From NCBI RefSeq assembly GCF_001523745.2, contig NZ_CP013387.1, positions 620,001 through 684,000 of the forward strand: DNA of 64,000 nt. Direction: 5' to 3'. Positions within the stretch are counted from its first letter, which is position 1, and every line of letters starts with the position of its first letter. The notes below the pieces were generated by a model. It was given only the letters and a program-made list of their open reading frames with translations. It was not told the DNA's origin and ran no database searches. Shown here piece by piece: positions 30,010-39,679 of the stretch. The translations under genes were made by a program, and so were the position numbers. The stretch is from Burkholderia mayonis. Its GTDB lineage: Bacteria; Pseudomonadota; Gammaproteobacteria; Burkholderiales; Burkholderiaceae.

Positions 30010-30576
30010 ATGAGCGGACTTCCTCTTCTCACGCCGAGCGATGCGCCCGAAGCGAGCGTCTCGTATCTCACCCGGACGCTGAACAACAACGGCTTCCTGC
30101 CGAATCTCGTCGCATCGCTCGCGAACGCGCCGACGGCGCTCGAAACCTATCTGACCGTCGCCGAGATCAACGGTCGCAGCGGCCTCACGCTCGCCGAGCG
30201 CGAAGCCGTGCAGATCACGGCCGCCGCGACGCACGGCTGCGGTTTCTGCGTCGCCGGGCATACCGCGGTCGCGCTGAAGAAGGCGCACGTCCCGAATGCG
30301 GACGTCGATGCGCTGCGCGCGGGCGAGCCGCCCGCCGACGCGCGTCTCGCGGCGATCGCGACGTTCACGCGCGCGGTGATCGCGACGCGCGGCGCGGTCA
30401 TCGACGCACGGTTCGATGCGTTCCTCGCCGCAGGCTTCACGCGCGCGAATGCGCTCGAGATCGTGCTCGGCGTGAGCCTCGCGACGCTCTGCAACTCCGC
30501 GAACAATCTCGCGCAGAACGAATTGAATCCTGAACTGGCCGCCTACCGATGGGAACCGCGCACGCAACCCGCCTGA
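30010..30576 (+). CDS. AhpD-like carboxymuconolactone decarboxylase-family protein
   Basis: This 188-aa all-helical protein has the redox CxxC motif of the AhpD superfamily in THGCGFCVAGHTAVALKKAH (about residues 75-94) with the following histidine. The family reduces peroxides or acts in related redox steps. The ATG at 30010 follows the AraC pseudogene by 157 bp. Its last 28 bases overlap the start of the acyl-CoA-dehydrogenase-like remnant, implying an old operon. Intact, although both neighbours are broken. Confidence 0.85.
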   Translation: MSGLPLLTPSDAPEASVSYLTRTLNNNGFLPNLVASLANAPTALETYLTVAEINGRSGLTLAEREAVQITAAATHGCGFCVAGHTAVALKKAHVPNADVDALRAGEPPADARLAAIATFTRAVIATRGAVIDARFDAFLAAGFTRANALEIVLGVSLATLCNSANNLAQNELNPELAAYRWEPRTQPA

Positions 30577-31526
30577 CCCGGATCGCGCTCGATCCGGCGC
30601 TGACCGGCTGGCTCGATGCGCACGCGGCGTCGCTCGACGCGTCGTCCGCATCGAAACAGCCGCTCGTGCCGCGCCTCGCCGCGGCGGGCGCGTTTCGCGC
30701 GGGCGTGCCCGAGCGCGACGGCGCGGCGGCCGACGTCGTCGAGGCGGTCGCGACGATCGCCGCGCTCGCCCGGCATTCGCTGACGGCCGCGTTCGTGTGC
30801 TGGGCGCGGCGGACCTTCATCGAATATCTGCTGCACAGCGCGAATGCCGAGCTGCGCGCGCGCTGGCTGCCGTCGCTGCTGAACGGCGAAGCGGCCGGCG
30901 CGACCGGCCTGTCGAATGCGATGAAGTATCTACAGGGGATCGAATCGTTACAGCTCGACGCGACACCGGATCCTTCGTCTTCCGAAGCATGGCGTCTGAA
31001 CGGCGCGTTGCCTTGGGTGACGAACGTGCGGCCGGGCGGTGTGCTCGTCGCGGTCGCGGTTGCGCACGAAGGGCGCGCGGCGTCGATCTTCGCGGTGCGC
31101 GGCGATGTGGCCGGTCTCACGAGAAGCGACGACCTCGATCTGATCGCGTTGCGCGGCAGCAATACGGCCGCGCTGCGGTTCGACGACGTCGCGCTCGACG
31201 CGCGCTGGCGGATTCACGACGATGCGCACGCGTTCCTGCCTGTCGTACGCCCCGCGTTTCTCGGGATGCAATGCGCGATGGCGATCGGGCTCGCGAGCCG
31301 CTCGCTCGACGAGGCGCGCTGCTCGGCGGGCGCCGCGCGCCGCGTGCTCGATATGGAAATCGCCGCCGCGAGCGACATGCTCGATGCGACCGTCGAGCGT
31401 CTCGTCGCCGGGCTGCGCGACGGCACGTTCGGCGCGCAGCGCGCACGGCTCTTCGAGATCCGGATCGCGCTCGCCGAGCTCGCGCAAACGGCTGTGCAGC
31501 TCGAATTGCAGGCGAGCGGCGGCCGC
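30549..31526 (+). pseudogene. Acyl-CoA-dehydrogenase-like gene, truncated by deletion fusion
   Basis: The first about 326 codons encode an acyl-CoA dehydrogenase/flavin monooxygenase-like protein of the SfnC/DszC type: ATIAALARHSLTAAFVCWARR, GATGLSNAMKYLQGIESL, then a beta domain and the helical bundle up to LAELAQTAVQLELQASGG. There homology ends abruptly. The same frame then reads arginine- and cysteine-rich nonsense to 31853, because the following DNA belongs to an ABC ATPase gene in another frame. The C-terminal catalytic helices are therefore missing. Such enzymes are commonly linked to sulfonate or sulfone use. Confidence 0.75.
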
Positions 31527-31725
31527 AAGTGCTGCTGCTTGACGAGCCGTTCGGCGCGCTCGACGCCGCGACGCGCACCGACATGCAGGACCCGCTGCTG
31601 CGCGTCGCCGCCGACACGCGGGCGGCAACCGTGCTCGTCACGCACGACATCGACGAGGCGCTGCGCGTCGCGGACCGGATCGTGCTGCTCGACGGGCGCG
31701 GCGGGACGGCCGGCGTGTGGACGAT
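31527..31725 (+). pseudogene. C-terminal fragment of an SsuB/TauB-type ABC ATPase
   Basis: In frame 2, starting right at the end of the dehydrogenase homology, the sequence reads VLLLDEPFGALDAATRTDMQ (Walker B and D-loop), then ATVLVTHDIDEALRVADRIVLLDG (H-loop). These are the last domains of a nitrate/sulfonate/taurine-type ATPase. Walker A and the signature motif are absent. The junction near 31515-31528 marks a deletion that removed the dehydrogenase C-terminus and the first half of the ATPase gene. Confidence 0.75.
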
Positions 31726-31853
31726 TGCCGCGCGTGCGGCGGCGCGCGGAGGCTTCGAGATGCGCTCGGGCGAGGGCGATCGGCGCGATCGGGCTCGCGC
31801 TCGATGCGCTCGGGCGGGCCGCGCTTACCCGCTGGACGAAGGCGCGCGCGTGA

Positions 31854-32237
31854 CGCGACGCGCGGTCGCCTCACGCATCGCCGGCTCGGCGCGTGCATGC
31901 GCCGTGCCCAAGCCCAAGCCCAAGCCCAAGCCCAAGCCCGTGCCCGTGCGGAGCGCGCGTGCGCGCGTGCGCGCCGCACGCATGCTGCGAAGCGGCAAGC
32001 AACTTGCTACCCGTTGCGCGACAATGCGTACCCGGCGCCCCGATTTCCCATCGCTCGTCGGCTTTCCGTTGATCCGGCCGTAGTTTTCCGCGCGGCGGCC
32101 GCGCGCCGCCGATTGCGGCGGAATGGCGGCTGCGGTATGGTCGTCGAATGCGGCGACGCGCCGCTCTCGATCGCCACGTGCCGGTGGCCGGCGTGTCGAG
32201 CCCATGATCCACGCGCAATGCCGTAGAGAGGCTGTCC
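31854..32237. other. Intergenic region upstream of nrdJ with short tandem repeat
   Basis: It contains the CCCAAG repeat tract and a GC-rich remainder. I looked for a cobalamin riboswitch before the B12-dependent reductase and did not recognise the conserved B12 box. The start of nrdJ at 32238 is preceded by AGAGAGG. Confidence 0.5.
31907..31936. repeat. (CCCAAG)5 microsatellite
   Basis: Five perfect hexanucleotide copies, followed by two CCCGTG variants. Tracts of this sort change copy number by slippage in this genus. It lies outside any gene I can support. Confidence 0.9.
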
Positions 32238-34769
32238 ATGGCGACCATCGCATCCGAGCTCCACCTCGCTCCGCAACAATTCTCCACCGACGTGCTGCTG
32301 GAAAAATACGCGAAGGGCGACGAGCGGACGGTCGACGACATCTATCGCCGTGTCGCGCACGGCGTCGCGCAGGCGGAGCCCGCCGCGTTGCGCGACGAAA
32401 TCGAGGCGCGCTTCGTCGAGCATCTGCAGCGCGGCGCGCTCGGCGCGGGCCGGATCATGAGCGCGGCGGGCAGCTCGATCGCGGCGACGCTGATCAACTG
32501 CTTCGTGCAGCCAGTTGGCGACTGCATCCAGGGCGTCGACGAGCGCGGGCTGCCCGGCATCTACGTTGCGCTGCTGCAGGCGGCCGAGACGATGCGACGC
32601 GGCGGCGGGGTCGGCTACAACTTCTCGGCGATTCGCCCGCGCGGCGCGTACGTGCACTCGACGGGCTCTAGCGCGTCCGGGCCGTGCAGCTACATCGACG
32701 TGTTCGACGCGTCGTGCCGCACCGTCGAAAGCGCGGGCGCACGGCGCGGCGCGCAGATGGCGGTGCTCGATTGCGATCATCCGGATCTGCTCGAATTCAT
32801 CGAAGCGAAGCACTCGAAGGGCCGCTGGAACAACTTCAACATCTCGGTCGCGATCACCGATGTGTTCATGGATGCGGTCGAGCAGGACCTGCCCTGGCAG
32901 CTCGTGCATCGTGCGGAGCCGTCGCCCGCACGGCGCGCGGCGGACGACCTGCATCGGCGCGACGACGGGATGTGGGTCTATGCGGAAAAGCGCGCGCGCG
33001 CGATCTGGGACAAGATCATGCGCTCGACGTACGACGTCGCCGAGCCGGGCGTCGTGTTCATCTCGAAGATGAACGACGACAACAACCTGCGCGCGGCGGA
33101 GACGATTCGTGCGACGAATCCGTGCGGCGAGCAGCCGCTGCCCGCATACGGCTGCTGCAATCTCGGGCCGCTCAACCTGACGCGCTTCGTGATCGACCCG
33201 TTCGCGCAACTGCAAGGCGGCGACAGCCTGTTCGACTGGGATGCGCTCGCCGAGCGCACGCGCACGCAGGTGCGCTTTCTCGACGACGTGCTCGACGTGA
33301 CGCTGTGGCCGCTGCCCGAACAGCGCCACGAGGCGGAACAGAAGCGGCGGATCGGCATCGGCTTCACGGGCCTCGGCGACACGCTCGTGATGCTCGGCCT
33401 GCGCTACGACTCGCAGGAAGGCCGCGATTTCGCCGCGCGCGTCGGGCGCGAGATGCGTGACGCGGCGTATGGCGCGTCGGTCGAGCTCGCGCGCGAGCGC
33501 GGCGCGTTTCCGCTTTTCGACGCGGACCGGTATCTCGAAGCGGGCACGTTCGCGTCGCGCCTGCCCGACGACATCCAGAACGCGATCCGGCGCGACGGCA
33601 TTCGCAACAGCCACTTGCTGTCGATCGCGCCGACGGGCACCGTGAGCCTCGCGTTCGCGGACAACGCGTCGAACGGCATCGAGCCCGCGTTCTCGTGGAC
33701 CTATCAGCGCACGAAGATCATGGCGGACGGCGGCCGCCAGACGTTCGCGGTCGAGGATTACGCGTACCGGCTGTATCGCGAGCTGGGCGGCGACGTCGAC
33801 GCGCTGCCCGGTTATTTCGTCAGCGCGCTGCAGATGTCCGCGCACGACCATCTCGCGATGATGGCGGCCGTGCAGCCGTACGTCGACACGTCGATCTCGA
33901 AGACGGTCAACGTGCCCGCCGATTATCCGTTCGACGATTTCGAGAGTCTCTATTTCGACGCGTGGAAGAGCGGCCTGAAGGGACTCGCGACGTATCGGCC
34001 GAACGAGACGCTCGGCGCGGTGCTGCACACGTCCGAGCCGGAGGACACGCTGACGGAGGCGGACCTCGATCCGCTGCGGATCGCGATCGACCACCGGCCG
34101 AAGGGCGAGCTTCCCGCCGTGATCGAGAAGGTCGAATACTTGACGCAGCTAGGCAAGAAATCGCTGTACGTCGCGGTGTCGTTCATGGAAGTGACGGGGC
34201 GCATCGGCGGCGAAGAGGTGACGATCGAGCGGCCGATCGAATTCTTCATCCCGGTCGGCCAGCGCGACGAGTCGCAGCAATGGATCACGGCGACGATGCG
34301 TTCGCTGTCGCTCGCCGCGCGCGGCGGCTTCGTCGCACGCAATCTGCAGGATCTGCGCAAGGTGTCGTGGGACCGCGGGCAGGTGCGGCTCGGCGAGACG
34401 CAGCGGCTCGACGGCCGGCGCATCCCGCTGTGGCACGATTCCGAGGTCGCGGCGCTCAGCTTCGCGATCCAGCAGATCCTGCATCGTCGCGGCTTCCTCG
34501 ATGCGGAAGGCAATCAGGTGCCGTCGCGCCTGCTCGCGACGCTGCCGCGCGGCGGTGCGGATTCGCACGCGGTCGCCGCGATGCTCGCCGCCGAGACGGA
34601 ATCGGCGGGTGGCGAAAGCGCCGACGAGACGGTTGCGGCCACGCGCAACGCCGCCGGACTGCGCACGATGTTCGGGCGCAAATGCAACTCGTGCGGCGCG
34701 AATGCGGTGATCCGCAAGGACGGCTGCGATTTCTGCACCGCGTGCGGCGAGATCGGCGCCTGCGGTTGA
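32238..34769 (+). CDS. nrdJ: Adenosylcobalamin-dependent (class II) ribonucleotide reductase
   Basis: This 843-aa reductase makes deoxyribonucleotides using a B12 radical, without oxygen dependence. The active-site region NPCGEQPLPAYGCCNLGPLN holds the central cysteine and is followed by FLDDVLDVTLWP and SIAPTGTVSLAFADNASNGIEP, all class II hallmarks. The C-terminus ends in a zinc-ribbon-like CNSCGANAVIRKDGCDFCTACG, in the redox-tail region. Monocistronic by position, between the decayed sulfonate-type genes and the hmq operon. It would support growth at low oxygen. Confidence 0.95.
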   Translation: MATIASELHLAPQQFSTDVLLEKYAKGDERTVDDIYRRVAHGVAQAEPAALRDEIEARFVEHLQRGALGAGRIMSAAGSSIAATLINCFVQPVGDCIQGVDERGLPGIYVALLQAAETMRRGGGVGYNFSAIRPRGAYVHSTGSSASGPCSYIDVFDASCRTVESAGARRGAQMAVLDCDHPDLLEFIEAKHSKGRWNNFNISVAITDVFMDAVEQDLPWQLVHRAEPSPARRAADDLHRRDDGMWVYAEKRARAIWDKIMRSTYDVAEPGVVFISKMNDDNNLRAAETIRATNPCGEQPLPAYGCCNLGPLNLTRFVIDPFAQLQGGDSLFDWDALAERTRTQVRFLDDVLDVTLWPLPEQRHEAEQKRRIGIGFTGLGDTLVMLGLRYDSQEGRDFAARVGREMRDAAYGASVELARERGAFPLFDADRYLEAGTFASRLPDDIQNAIRRDGIRNSHLLSIAPTGTVSLAFADNASNGIEPAFSWTYQRTKIMADGGRQTFAVEDYAYRLYRELGGDVDALPGYFVSALQMSAHDHLAMMAAVQPYVDTSISKTVNVPADYPFDDFESLYFDAWKSGLKGLATYRPNETLGAVLHTSEPEDTLTEADLDPLRIAIDHRPKGELPAVIEKVEYLTQLGKKSLYVAVSFMEVTGRIGGEEVTIERPIEFFIPVGQRDESQQWITATMRSLSLAARGGFVARNLQDLRKVSWDRGQVRLGETQRLDGRRIPLWHDSEVAALSFAIQQILHRRGFLDAEGNQVPSRLLATLPRGGADSHAVAAMLAAETESAGGESADETVAATRNAAGLRTMFGRKCNSCGANAVIRKDGCDFCTACGEIGACG

Positions 34770-35986
34770 CTGCTGTTCGAGGCGCGCGCCGGCGCAGTAG
34801 CCGGCGCGCGATTTCCACGAAGCTCGGCCGTGCGGGGCTATCGATCGCGCGCGGCGCTTCGATTCACGATCGCTTCGTCCGATAGGCGCTGTCGCACTGT
34901 CGCGTCGGCGCCCGCGTGCGATGTCCGCACTACGGGACGGCGAGATGGACGAAGCAATCGATTTCGACTCGGCTGCCATTGCGCGCATCGTCCGAGCGCC
35001 GCGCGACGCGCCGATTTTCCACCGAAGCATCACGAGAACGGGATCGGCGTCGGCCCGGCCTCTCCAACTTCCGGTCTGCCCCGTTTCAATTCGATTCAAC
35101 CGGATCGCTCGGCTGCCCGAGCGGCAGCGGCCTATCCGCGCGGCGAATGAACCCGTTTGCGTCCTCGTTCGAACCGAGCGGTGCGGGGGGATCAATGCGT
35201 CGCGTGCGCGCCGATTCGGCCATCGCGTATTGACCGAATGAAGATTCGATCGTGTGGCCGAAATTTTCTGATTGGGTGGTTGAATGGATCAATGCTTGGA
35301 ACACGCCATTCAATTGAATTTTGGTTCAATGGAGCGAATTGAAAAGCGAAGTATAAAAAGATGAAAGTCGTTGTTTCGATATTTGAAACATAAACTTGCT
35401 CAGGCGAATTTTATCTGAAGTATATTGGCTGCCATAAAACGATATTTCCGGATTTTTGACAAGTCAACGAAATGGAGGGGGGCTAGTAATCCCTGGGCCC
35501 CAATGCATTGGGGGGTTGAATAGTCGACTATTTAGGACAGTGTTTTCAGGCAAGGGCTTTATTTTTCTGAAATTTGTTTTTAATATTGCGCGCTCAAGAT
35601 TGGCGGAAAGATATTTTCAGGTCATGAAAATTATTTGAAATGGTTCAGTGGATTGAAATGATCGAATTTCGGGATGTGCCGGCCTGAATTGGATGAATTC
35701 GAAATTTCAGTCCGAGCGCTTCCGATGAATCGCCGGTTGCGGCGGTCATTGTCTTCCGGAATTCGAATGCGATGAGTGGCCGCGACGAGAATGCCGCCGC
35801 CTGCGCCGTCGGGGAAACGGTGAGGCGAGCGTCGGCGGACGCAGGCCCGCGATCGATCGGAGCGCGCTCGATCGACGAAGCCGGCACGCGGCACGCGCGG
35901 CTTCGCCGGCGTCCGGTCCGCGTCGGATGGCGCGCGCGGCGCCGAATCACCCCGGTTTCTCAGTCAACTTCTCGTGAGCACTGACG
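34770..35986. promoter_or_regulatory. 1.2-kb leader between nrdJ and hmqA, AT-rich in part
   Basis: No gene is supported. From about 35240 to 35760 the DNA is markedly AT-richer than its surroundings and contains many T/A runs, as expected for a silenced or strongly regulated promoter. A perfect 16-bp palindrome lies at 35498-35513. The two sides are GC-rich. The hmqA start at 35987 has only a weak ribosome site. Confidence 0.55.
35498..35513. promoter_or_regulatory. Perfect palindrome CCCCAATGCATTGGGG upstream of hmqA
   Basis: A 16-bp perfect dyad with no spacer sits in the AT-rich leader, about 475 bp before hmqA. It may be a protein-binding site; it does not have the spaced T-N11-A form of a typical LysR (MvfR) site nor a lux-box form I recognise. 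Confidence 0.4.
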
Positions 35987-37609
35987 ATGGACAACTTTTG
36001 CCGCATGAATCTGCCTGCAACAACCGATCTGCCGGAGTTCGTCTTCGAGTTGCCGGACCTGCAGTTTCCGGCGCGCATCAATTGCGCGGCGGCGCTCCTC
36101 GATGCCGCCGTGACCGAGCGCGGCTGGGGCGATCGCGTCGCGATCAAGACCGAATTCGGCGTCGCGTGGTCGTATCGCGATCTGTTCGAATACAGCAACC
36201 GGATCGCGAACATGCTGGTGCGCGACGGCGGCCTCGTTCCGGGCAACCGGGTGCTGCTGCACGGAACCAATCATCCGTTCCTCGCCGCCGCGTGGTTCGC
36301 GATCGTCAAGGCGGGCGGCGTCGCCGTGACGACGATGCCGCTGCTGCGCGCGGGCGAGATGTCGAAAGTCATCGCGCAGGCGAAGGTTTCGCATGCGCTC
36401 TGCGAGGCATCGGTGTCGGCGGAATTGCAGGCGGCCATGGCGGCCGCGCCTGGCGTCGAATTCGTCCGCTGCTACGAAGCGGACGAGACTGGCGCGTTCG
36501 AGCGGTTGATGCGCGAGTACCCGGCCACGTTCGAGACGGTCGACACGCGAGCCGACGATCCGTGCATCGTCGCGTTCACGTCCGGCACGACCGGGCGGCC
36601 GAAGGCGACCGTGCATTTCCATCGCGACGTGATGGCGATCTGCCATTGCTTCCCGCAGCACGTGCTGAAGCCCGACGCGGACGACGTGTTCTGCGGCTCG
36701 CCGCCGCTCGCGTTTACGTTCGGCCTCGGCGCGCTGCTGCTGTTTCCGCTGAGCGTCGGCGCGAGCGTCGTGCTGTTGCAGCGGGCGAAGCCGGAGCGGC
36801 TGCTCGCCGCGATCGACGCGCATCGCGTCAGCATCCTCTTCACCGCGCCGGCCGCCTATCGCGCGATGCTCGACGCCGTCGACGATCATGACATCTCGAG
36901 CCTGCGCAAATGCGTGTGCGCGGGCGAGGCGCTGCCGGTGCCGACGCGCAACGCGTGGCTGGCCCGGACGGGCATCCGCATCATCGATGGCATCGGCGCG
37001 ACCGAGATGCTGCACATCTTCGCGTCGGCGGATGAAGCGCGGGCGAAGGAAGGGGCGATCGGAAAGGCGGTGCCCGGCTACCGGCTCGCGATCCTCGACG
37101 AGCACGGCGAGCGTCTGCCGCCTTACCACGTCGGCCGCCTCGCGGTGCAGGGGCCGACCGGCTGCCGCTATCTGAACGACGCGCGGCAGGGCGACTACGT
37201 GCAGCACGGCTGGAACTTGACGGGCGATGCCGCGTATCTCGACGAGGAAGGCTACCTGTTCTACCAGGCGCGCGCCGACGATCTGATCATCAGCCTCGGC
37301 TACACCATTTCGCCCGCCGAAGTCGAGGAAGCGATGCTGCACCACGCGGACGTGCTCGAGTGCGGCGTCGTCGGCGCGCCCGACGAGCGCGGCGGCACGG
37401 TCGTGTGCGCGCACGTCGTGCTGCGCCCCGGCGTGAGCGGCTCCGATGCGTTGACGGCGGCGCTCCAGCAGCACGTGAAGGCGCTGATCGCGCCTTACAA
37501 GTATCCGCGGCGCATCGAGTATCACGCGAGCGGACTGCCGCGCAACGAGTCCGGCAAGCTGCAGCGCTTCAAGCTGCGACAGGCGGCCGAGGACGCGCAA
37601 GCGGCCTGA
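35987..37609 (+). CDS. hmqA: Anthranilate-CoA ligase HmqA (PqsA-type)
   Basis: This 540-aa ANL-superfamily ligase of the benzoate/2-aminobenzoate-CoA ligase group activates anthranilate for alkylquinolone synthesis. The AMP-binding P-loop is FTSGTTGRPKATVHFHRD (about residues 197-214), A5 reads IDGIGATEMLHIF, A7 is LTGDAAY and A10 NESGKLQRFK with the catalytic lysine. First gene of the seven-gene operon. The ATG at 36005 is a possible alternative start. Assignment rests on family plus the following pqsBCDE-like order. Confidence 0.9.
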   Translation: MDNFCRMNLPATTDLPEFVFELPDLQFPARINCAAALLDAAVTERGWGDRVAIKTEFGVAWSYRDLFEYSNRIANMLVRDGGLVPGNRVLLHGTNHPFLAAAWFAIVKAGGVAVTTMPLLRAGEMSKVIAQAKVSHALCEASVSAELQAAMAAAPGVEFVRCYEADETGAFERLMREYPATFETVDTRADDPCIVAFTSGTTGRPKATVHFHRDVMAICHCFPQHVLKPDADDVFCGSPPLAFTFGLGALLLFPLSVGASVVLLQRAKPERLLAAIDAHRVSILFTAPAAYRAMLDAVDDHDISSLRKCVCAGEALPVPTRNAWLARTGIRIIDGIGATEMLHIFASADEARAKEGAIGKAVPGYRLAILDEHGERLPPYHVGRLAVQGPTGCRYLNDARQGDYVQHGWNLTGDAAYLDEEGYLFYQARADDLIISLGYTISPAEVEEAMLHHADVLECGVVGAPDERGGTVVCAHVVLRPGVSGSDALTAALQQHVKALIAPYKYPRRIEYHASGLPRNESGKLQRFKLRQAAEDAQAA

Positions 37610-37688
37610 CGGCCGCGCGGGCCGGCGGCGCCGCGCGCGGCCGGCGATCGGCATCGACAACGCCAAACCCACACAAGATCGAAGCGAC

Positions 37689-38573
37689 ATGAAAATACTA
37701 GGAGCGGGTATTGCGGTATCGGACGGCGCGAAGCACGCGCTTCCGTTTGCGAACGACTATGCGGTCAAGGCGGCGAGGCAGGCGCTCTCGAAAGCGCGCT
37801 GCCTGCCGTCGGAGCTCGATCTCATCGTCAGTTTGTCGGTTTCTCCGAACCGGATGGCGGACGCGGCGCCCATCGCGGGGCCGCGCCTCGCGCATCCGGT
37901 GCAGCGCGATCTGCGCGCGGCCAACGCGGCCGTGTTCGATCTGCTCGACGCGGACTGGACGCTCGCGCTCGATTTCGTGCAGAGCCATTGCCGTCAGCTC
38001 GGCTACCGACGCGCGCTCGTCGTGAAGGCAGAGGCGCTGGCCGACGTCGACGGCGCCGAGTCGAGCGGCTTCACCGACGGCGCGGGCGCAATCGTGCTGA
38101 CGTCCGGACGCGACGATCGCTATCACGCGAGCTACGCGGATCTCGACGCGACGAGCCTCGCGACGCTCGACGCCGTGCCCGCGCGCCACGCGCACGAGAC
38201 CGGCGTCGTCGCGCGCTTCGACAGCGGCTTCGATCCCGCGGCCGGCCGCTTTCGCACGCAGCCGGGCAACGCCGACGCGGCCGTGCGCGCGGTCGTCGGC
38301 GACGTGCGCGGCAAAGTCGATGCGCACGTGTCCGAACTGTTTCGTGAGTCGTGGCTGCGCGGCTGGCTGTCGGACGACGCCGGCTTCGCGAGCGAATCGC
38401 GCGTCGACGTGATCGACGGCGCAGCTGACATCCCCGTCGCATTCCAGCTTCCCGCCTGGCTCGCGACCCGCGCGAGCGGCGCCACGGGCGCGCGCGGCGA
38501 CGCGCAGATCGTCGCCGCGCTGACGCTCGACGTGTTCAAGCCGCGCATCGCATGCATCGCAATGGAGATCTGA
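37689..38573 (+). CDS. hmqB: Alkylquinolone synthase subunit HmqB (PqsB-like)
   Basis: This 294-aa thiolase-fold protein is shorter than active ketoacyl synthases and has no recognisable catalytic Cys-His-Asn set, like Pseudomonas PqsB, which is the catalytically silent partner of PqsC. ANDYAVKAARQALSKARCLPSELDLIVSLSVSP and FTDGAGAIVLTS are remnants of the KAS III fold, given as fold markers. Its stop overlaps the hmqC start (TGATG), as expected for an obligate heterodimer. Confidence 0.88.
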   Translation: MKILGAGIAVSDGAKHALPFANDYAVKAARQALSKARCLPSELDLIVSLSVSPNRMADAAPIAGPRLAHPVQRDLRAANAAVFDLLDADWTLALDFVQSHCRQLGYRRALVVKAEALADVDGAESSGFTDGAGAIVLTSGRDDRYHASYADLDATSLATLDAVPARHAHETGVVARFDSGFDPAAGRFRTQPGNADAAVRAVVGDVRGKVDAHVSELFRESWLRGWLSDDAGFASESRVDVIDGAADIPVAFQLPAWLATRASGATGARGDAQIVAALTLDVFKPRIACIAMEI

Positions 38574-39679
38574 TGTCCTACAACGTTCGTATGGCCAGTT
38601 TGGCGTGCAATCTGCCGTCGCGGTTGCTGCGCAACGACGATCCGGCTTTCGACGAAGTCGAGCCGATCCCTTCCGAGTGGTGGCACTTCTGGGGAATCAA
38701 ATCGCGCTACGTGATCGATCCGCGCGCGGGCGAATCCGAGCTGGCGATGGCGGAGCACACGGCGCGCCAGGCGCTCGCGCGCGCAGACGTCGAGGCGGCC
38801 GATCTCGATCTCGTGCTGTTCAACATCACGTCGCCGTTCGTCACCGCCGAAGGCGGCGCAAGGCGCTTCGCGCCGCGGCTCGCGCGCACGCTGCGCGATC
38901 GGCTCGGTGCGCACCGCGCGCTCGACGCCGACGTCGAAATGGAATGCGCGAGCTTCGTGCTGCAACTGCAGCTCGCGACGAACCTGATCAAGCAAGGGCG
39001 CGTCAAGCGGGCGCTCGTGTGCTCGTCGGAGCGGATGTCGTCGGTCGTCGACTATGCGAGCAAGTCGTCGACGACGTTCGGCGACGGCGCGGCGGCCGCG
39101 GTGCTCGTCGCCGACGCGCACGATCCGCAAGGCGCCGACTGGCTGAACGCGGTCTATCGCAGCGACGCGACGCACTACGATCTCGCGACGATGCAATGGC
39201 GCTACCCGAAGCCCGCGGCGAACCGCGACGAAGCGGAGCGTCAGGCCGAGCGCTTCGGCGCGTATTTCACGCTGAAGCCGGAGGCGCAGGAGCAGATCGC
39301 GCGCTTCATGCCCGAGGCGATTCCCGACATCGTCGACCGGCTGCTGCGCAAGAGCGGCCTGAACACGGACGACATCGACGCGATGGTGTTCCATCAGCCG
39401 TCGGAGATCCTCGTTCGCGCGTGGGCGCAGCGCCTCGGTCTCGCGCCGGACCAATACGTGATTCGTCTTGCCGACTGCGCGTGCCTCGTGTCGGCCGCGG
39501 TGCCGCTCGCGCTTTACGAATCGATCCGCAGCGGCGTCGTCAAGCCGGGCTCGCAGGTGGTGATCGCGGGCGCGGGCGCCGGCTGGGGCTTCGGCGCGCA
39601 GCTATGGCGCTGGGGCGAAACGGTCGTGACCGACGCGGATTCGACCGTCGATGCCGCGGAGGCCGATCATGCCGCGTAA
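38573..39679 (+). CDS. hmqC: Alkylquinolone synthase subunit HmqC (PqsC-like)
   Basis: This 368-aa KAS III-like enzyme has the nucleophile in DVEMECASFVLQLQLA (Cys near residue 125) and the histidine in VFHQPSEILVRAW. In PqsBC this subunit accepts a fatty acyl chain and condenses it with 2-aminobenzoylacetate to give the quinolone ring. In the hmq system the chain is thought to be an unsaturated acyl supplied through HmqF. TGGAGATC ribosome site; overlapped by hmqB upstream and by 11 bp with hmqD downstream. Confidence 0.9.
   Translation: MSYNVRMASLACNLPSRLLRNDDPAFDEVEPIPSEWWHFWGIKSRYVIDPRAGESELAMAEHTARQALARADVEAADLDLVLFNITSPFVTAEGGARRFAPRLARTLRDRLGAHRALDADVEMECASFVLQLQLATNLIKQGRVKRALVCSSERMSSVVDYASKSSTTFGDGAAAAVLVADAHDPQGADWLNAVYRSDATHYDLATMQWRYPKPAANRDEAERQAERFGAYFTLKPEAQEQIARFMPEAIPDIVDRLLRKSGLNTDDIDAMVFHQPSEILVRAWAQRLGLAPDQYVIRLADCACLVSAAVPLALYESIRSGVVKPGSQVVIAGAGAGWGFGAQLWRWGETVVTDADSTVDAAEADHAA

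Noticed and set aside
31907..31936. Short direct repeats as a CRISPR array
   Set aside because: Units are 6 bp and contiguous, without spacers; this is a microsatellite. No cas genes are in the window.
31854..32237. Possible cobalamin riboswitch before the B12-dependent reductase
   Set aside because: The conserved B12 box and surrounding stems were not recognisable.
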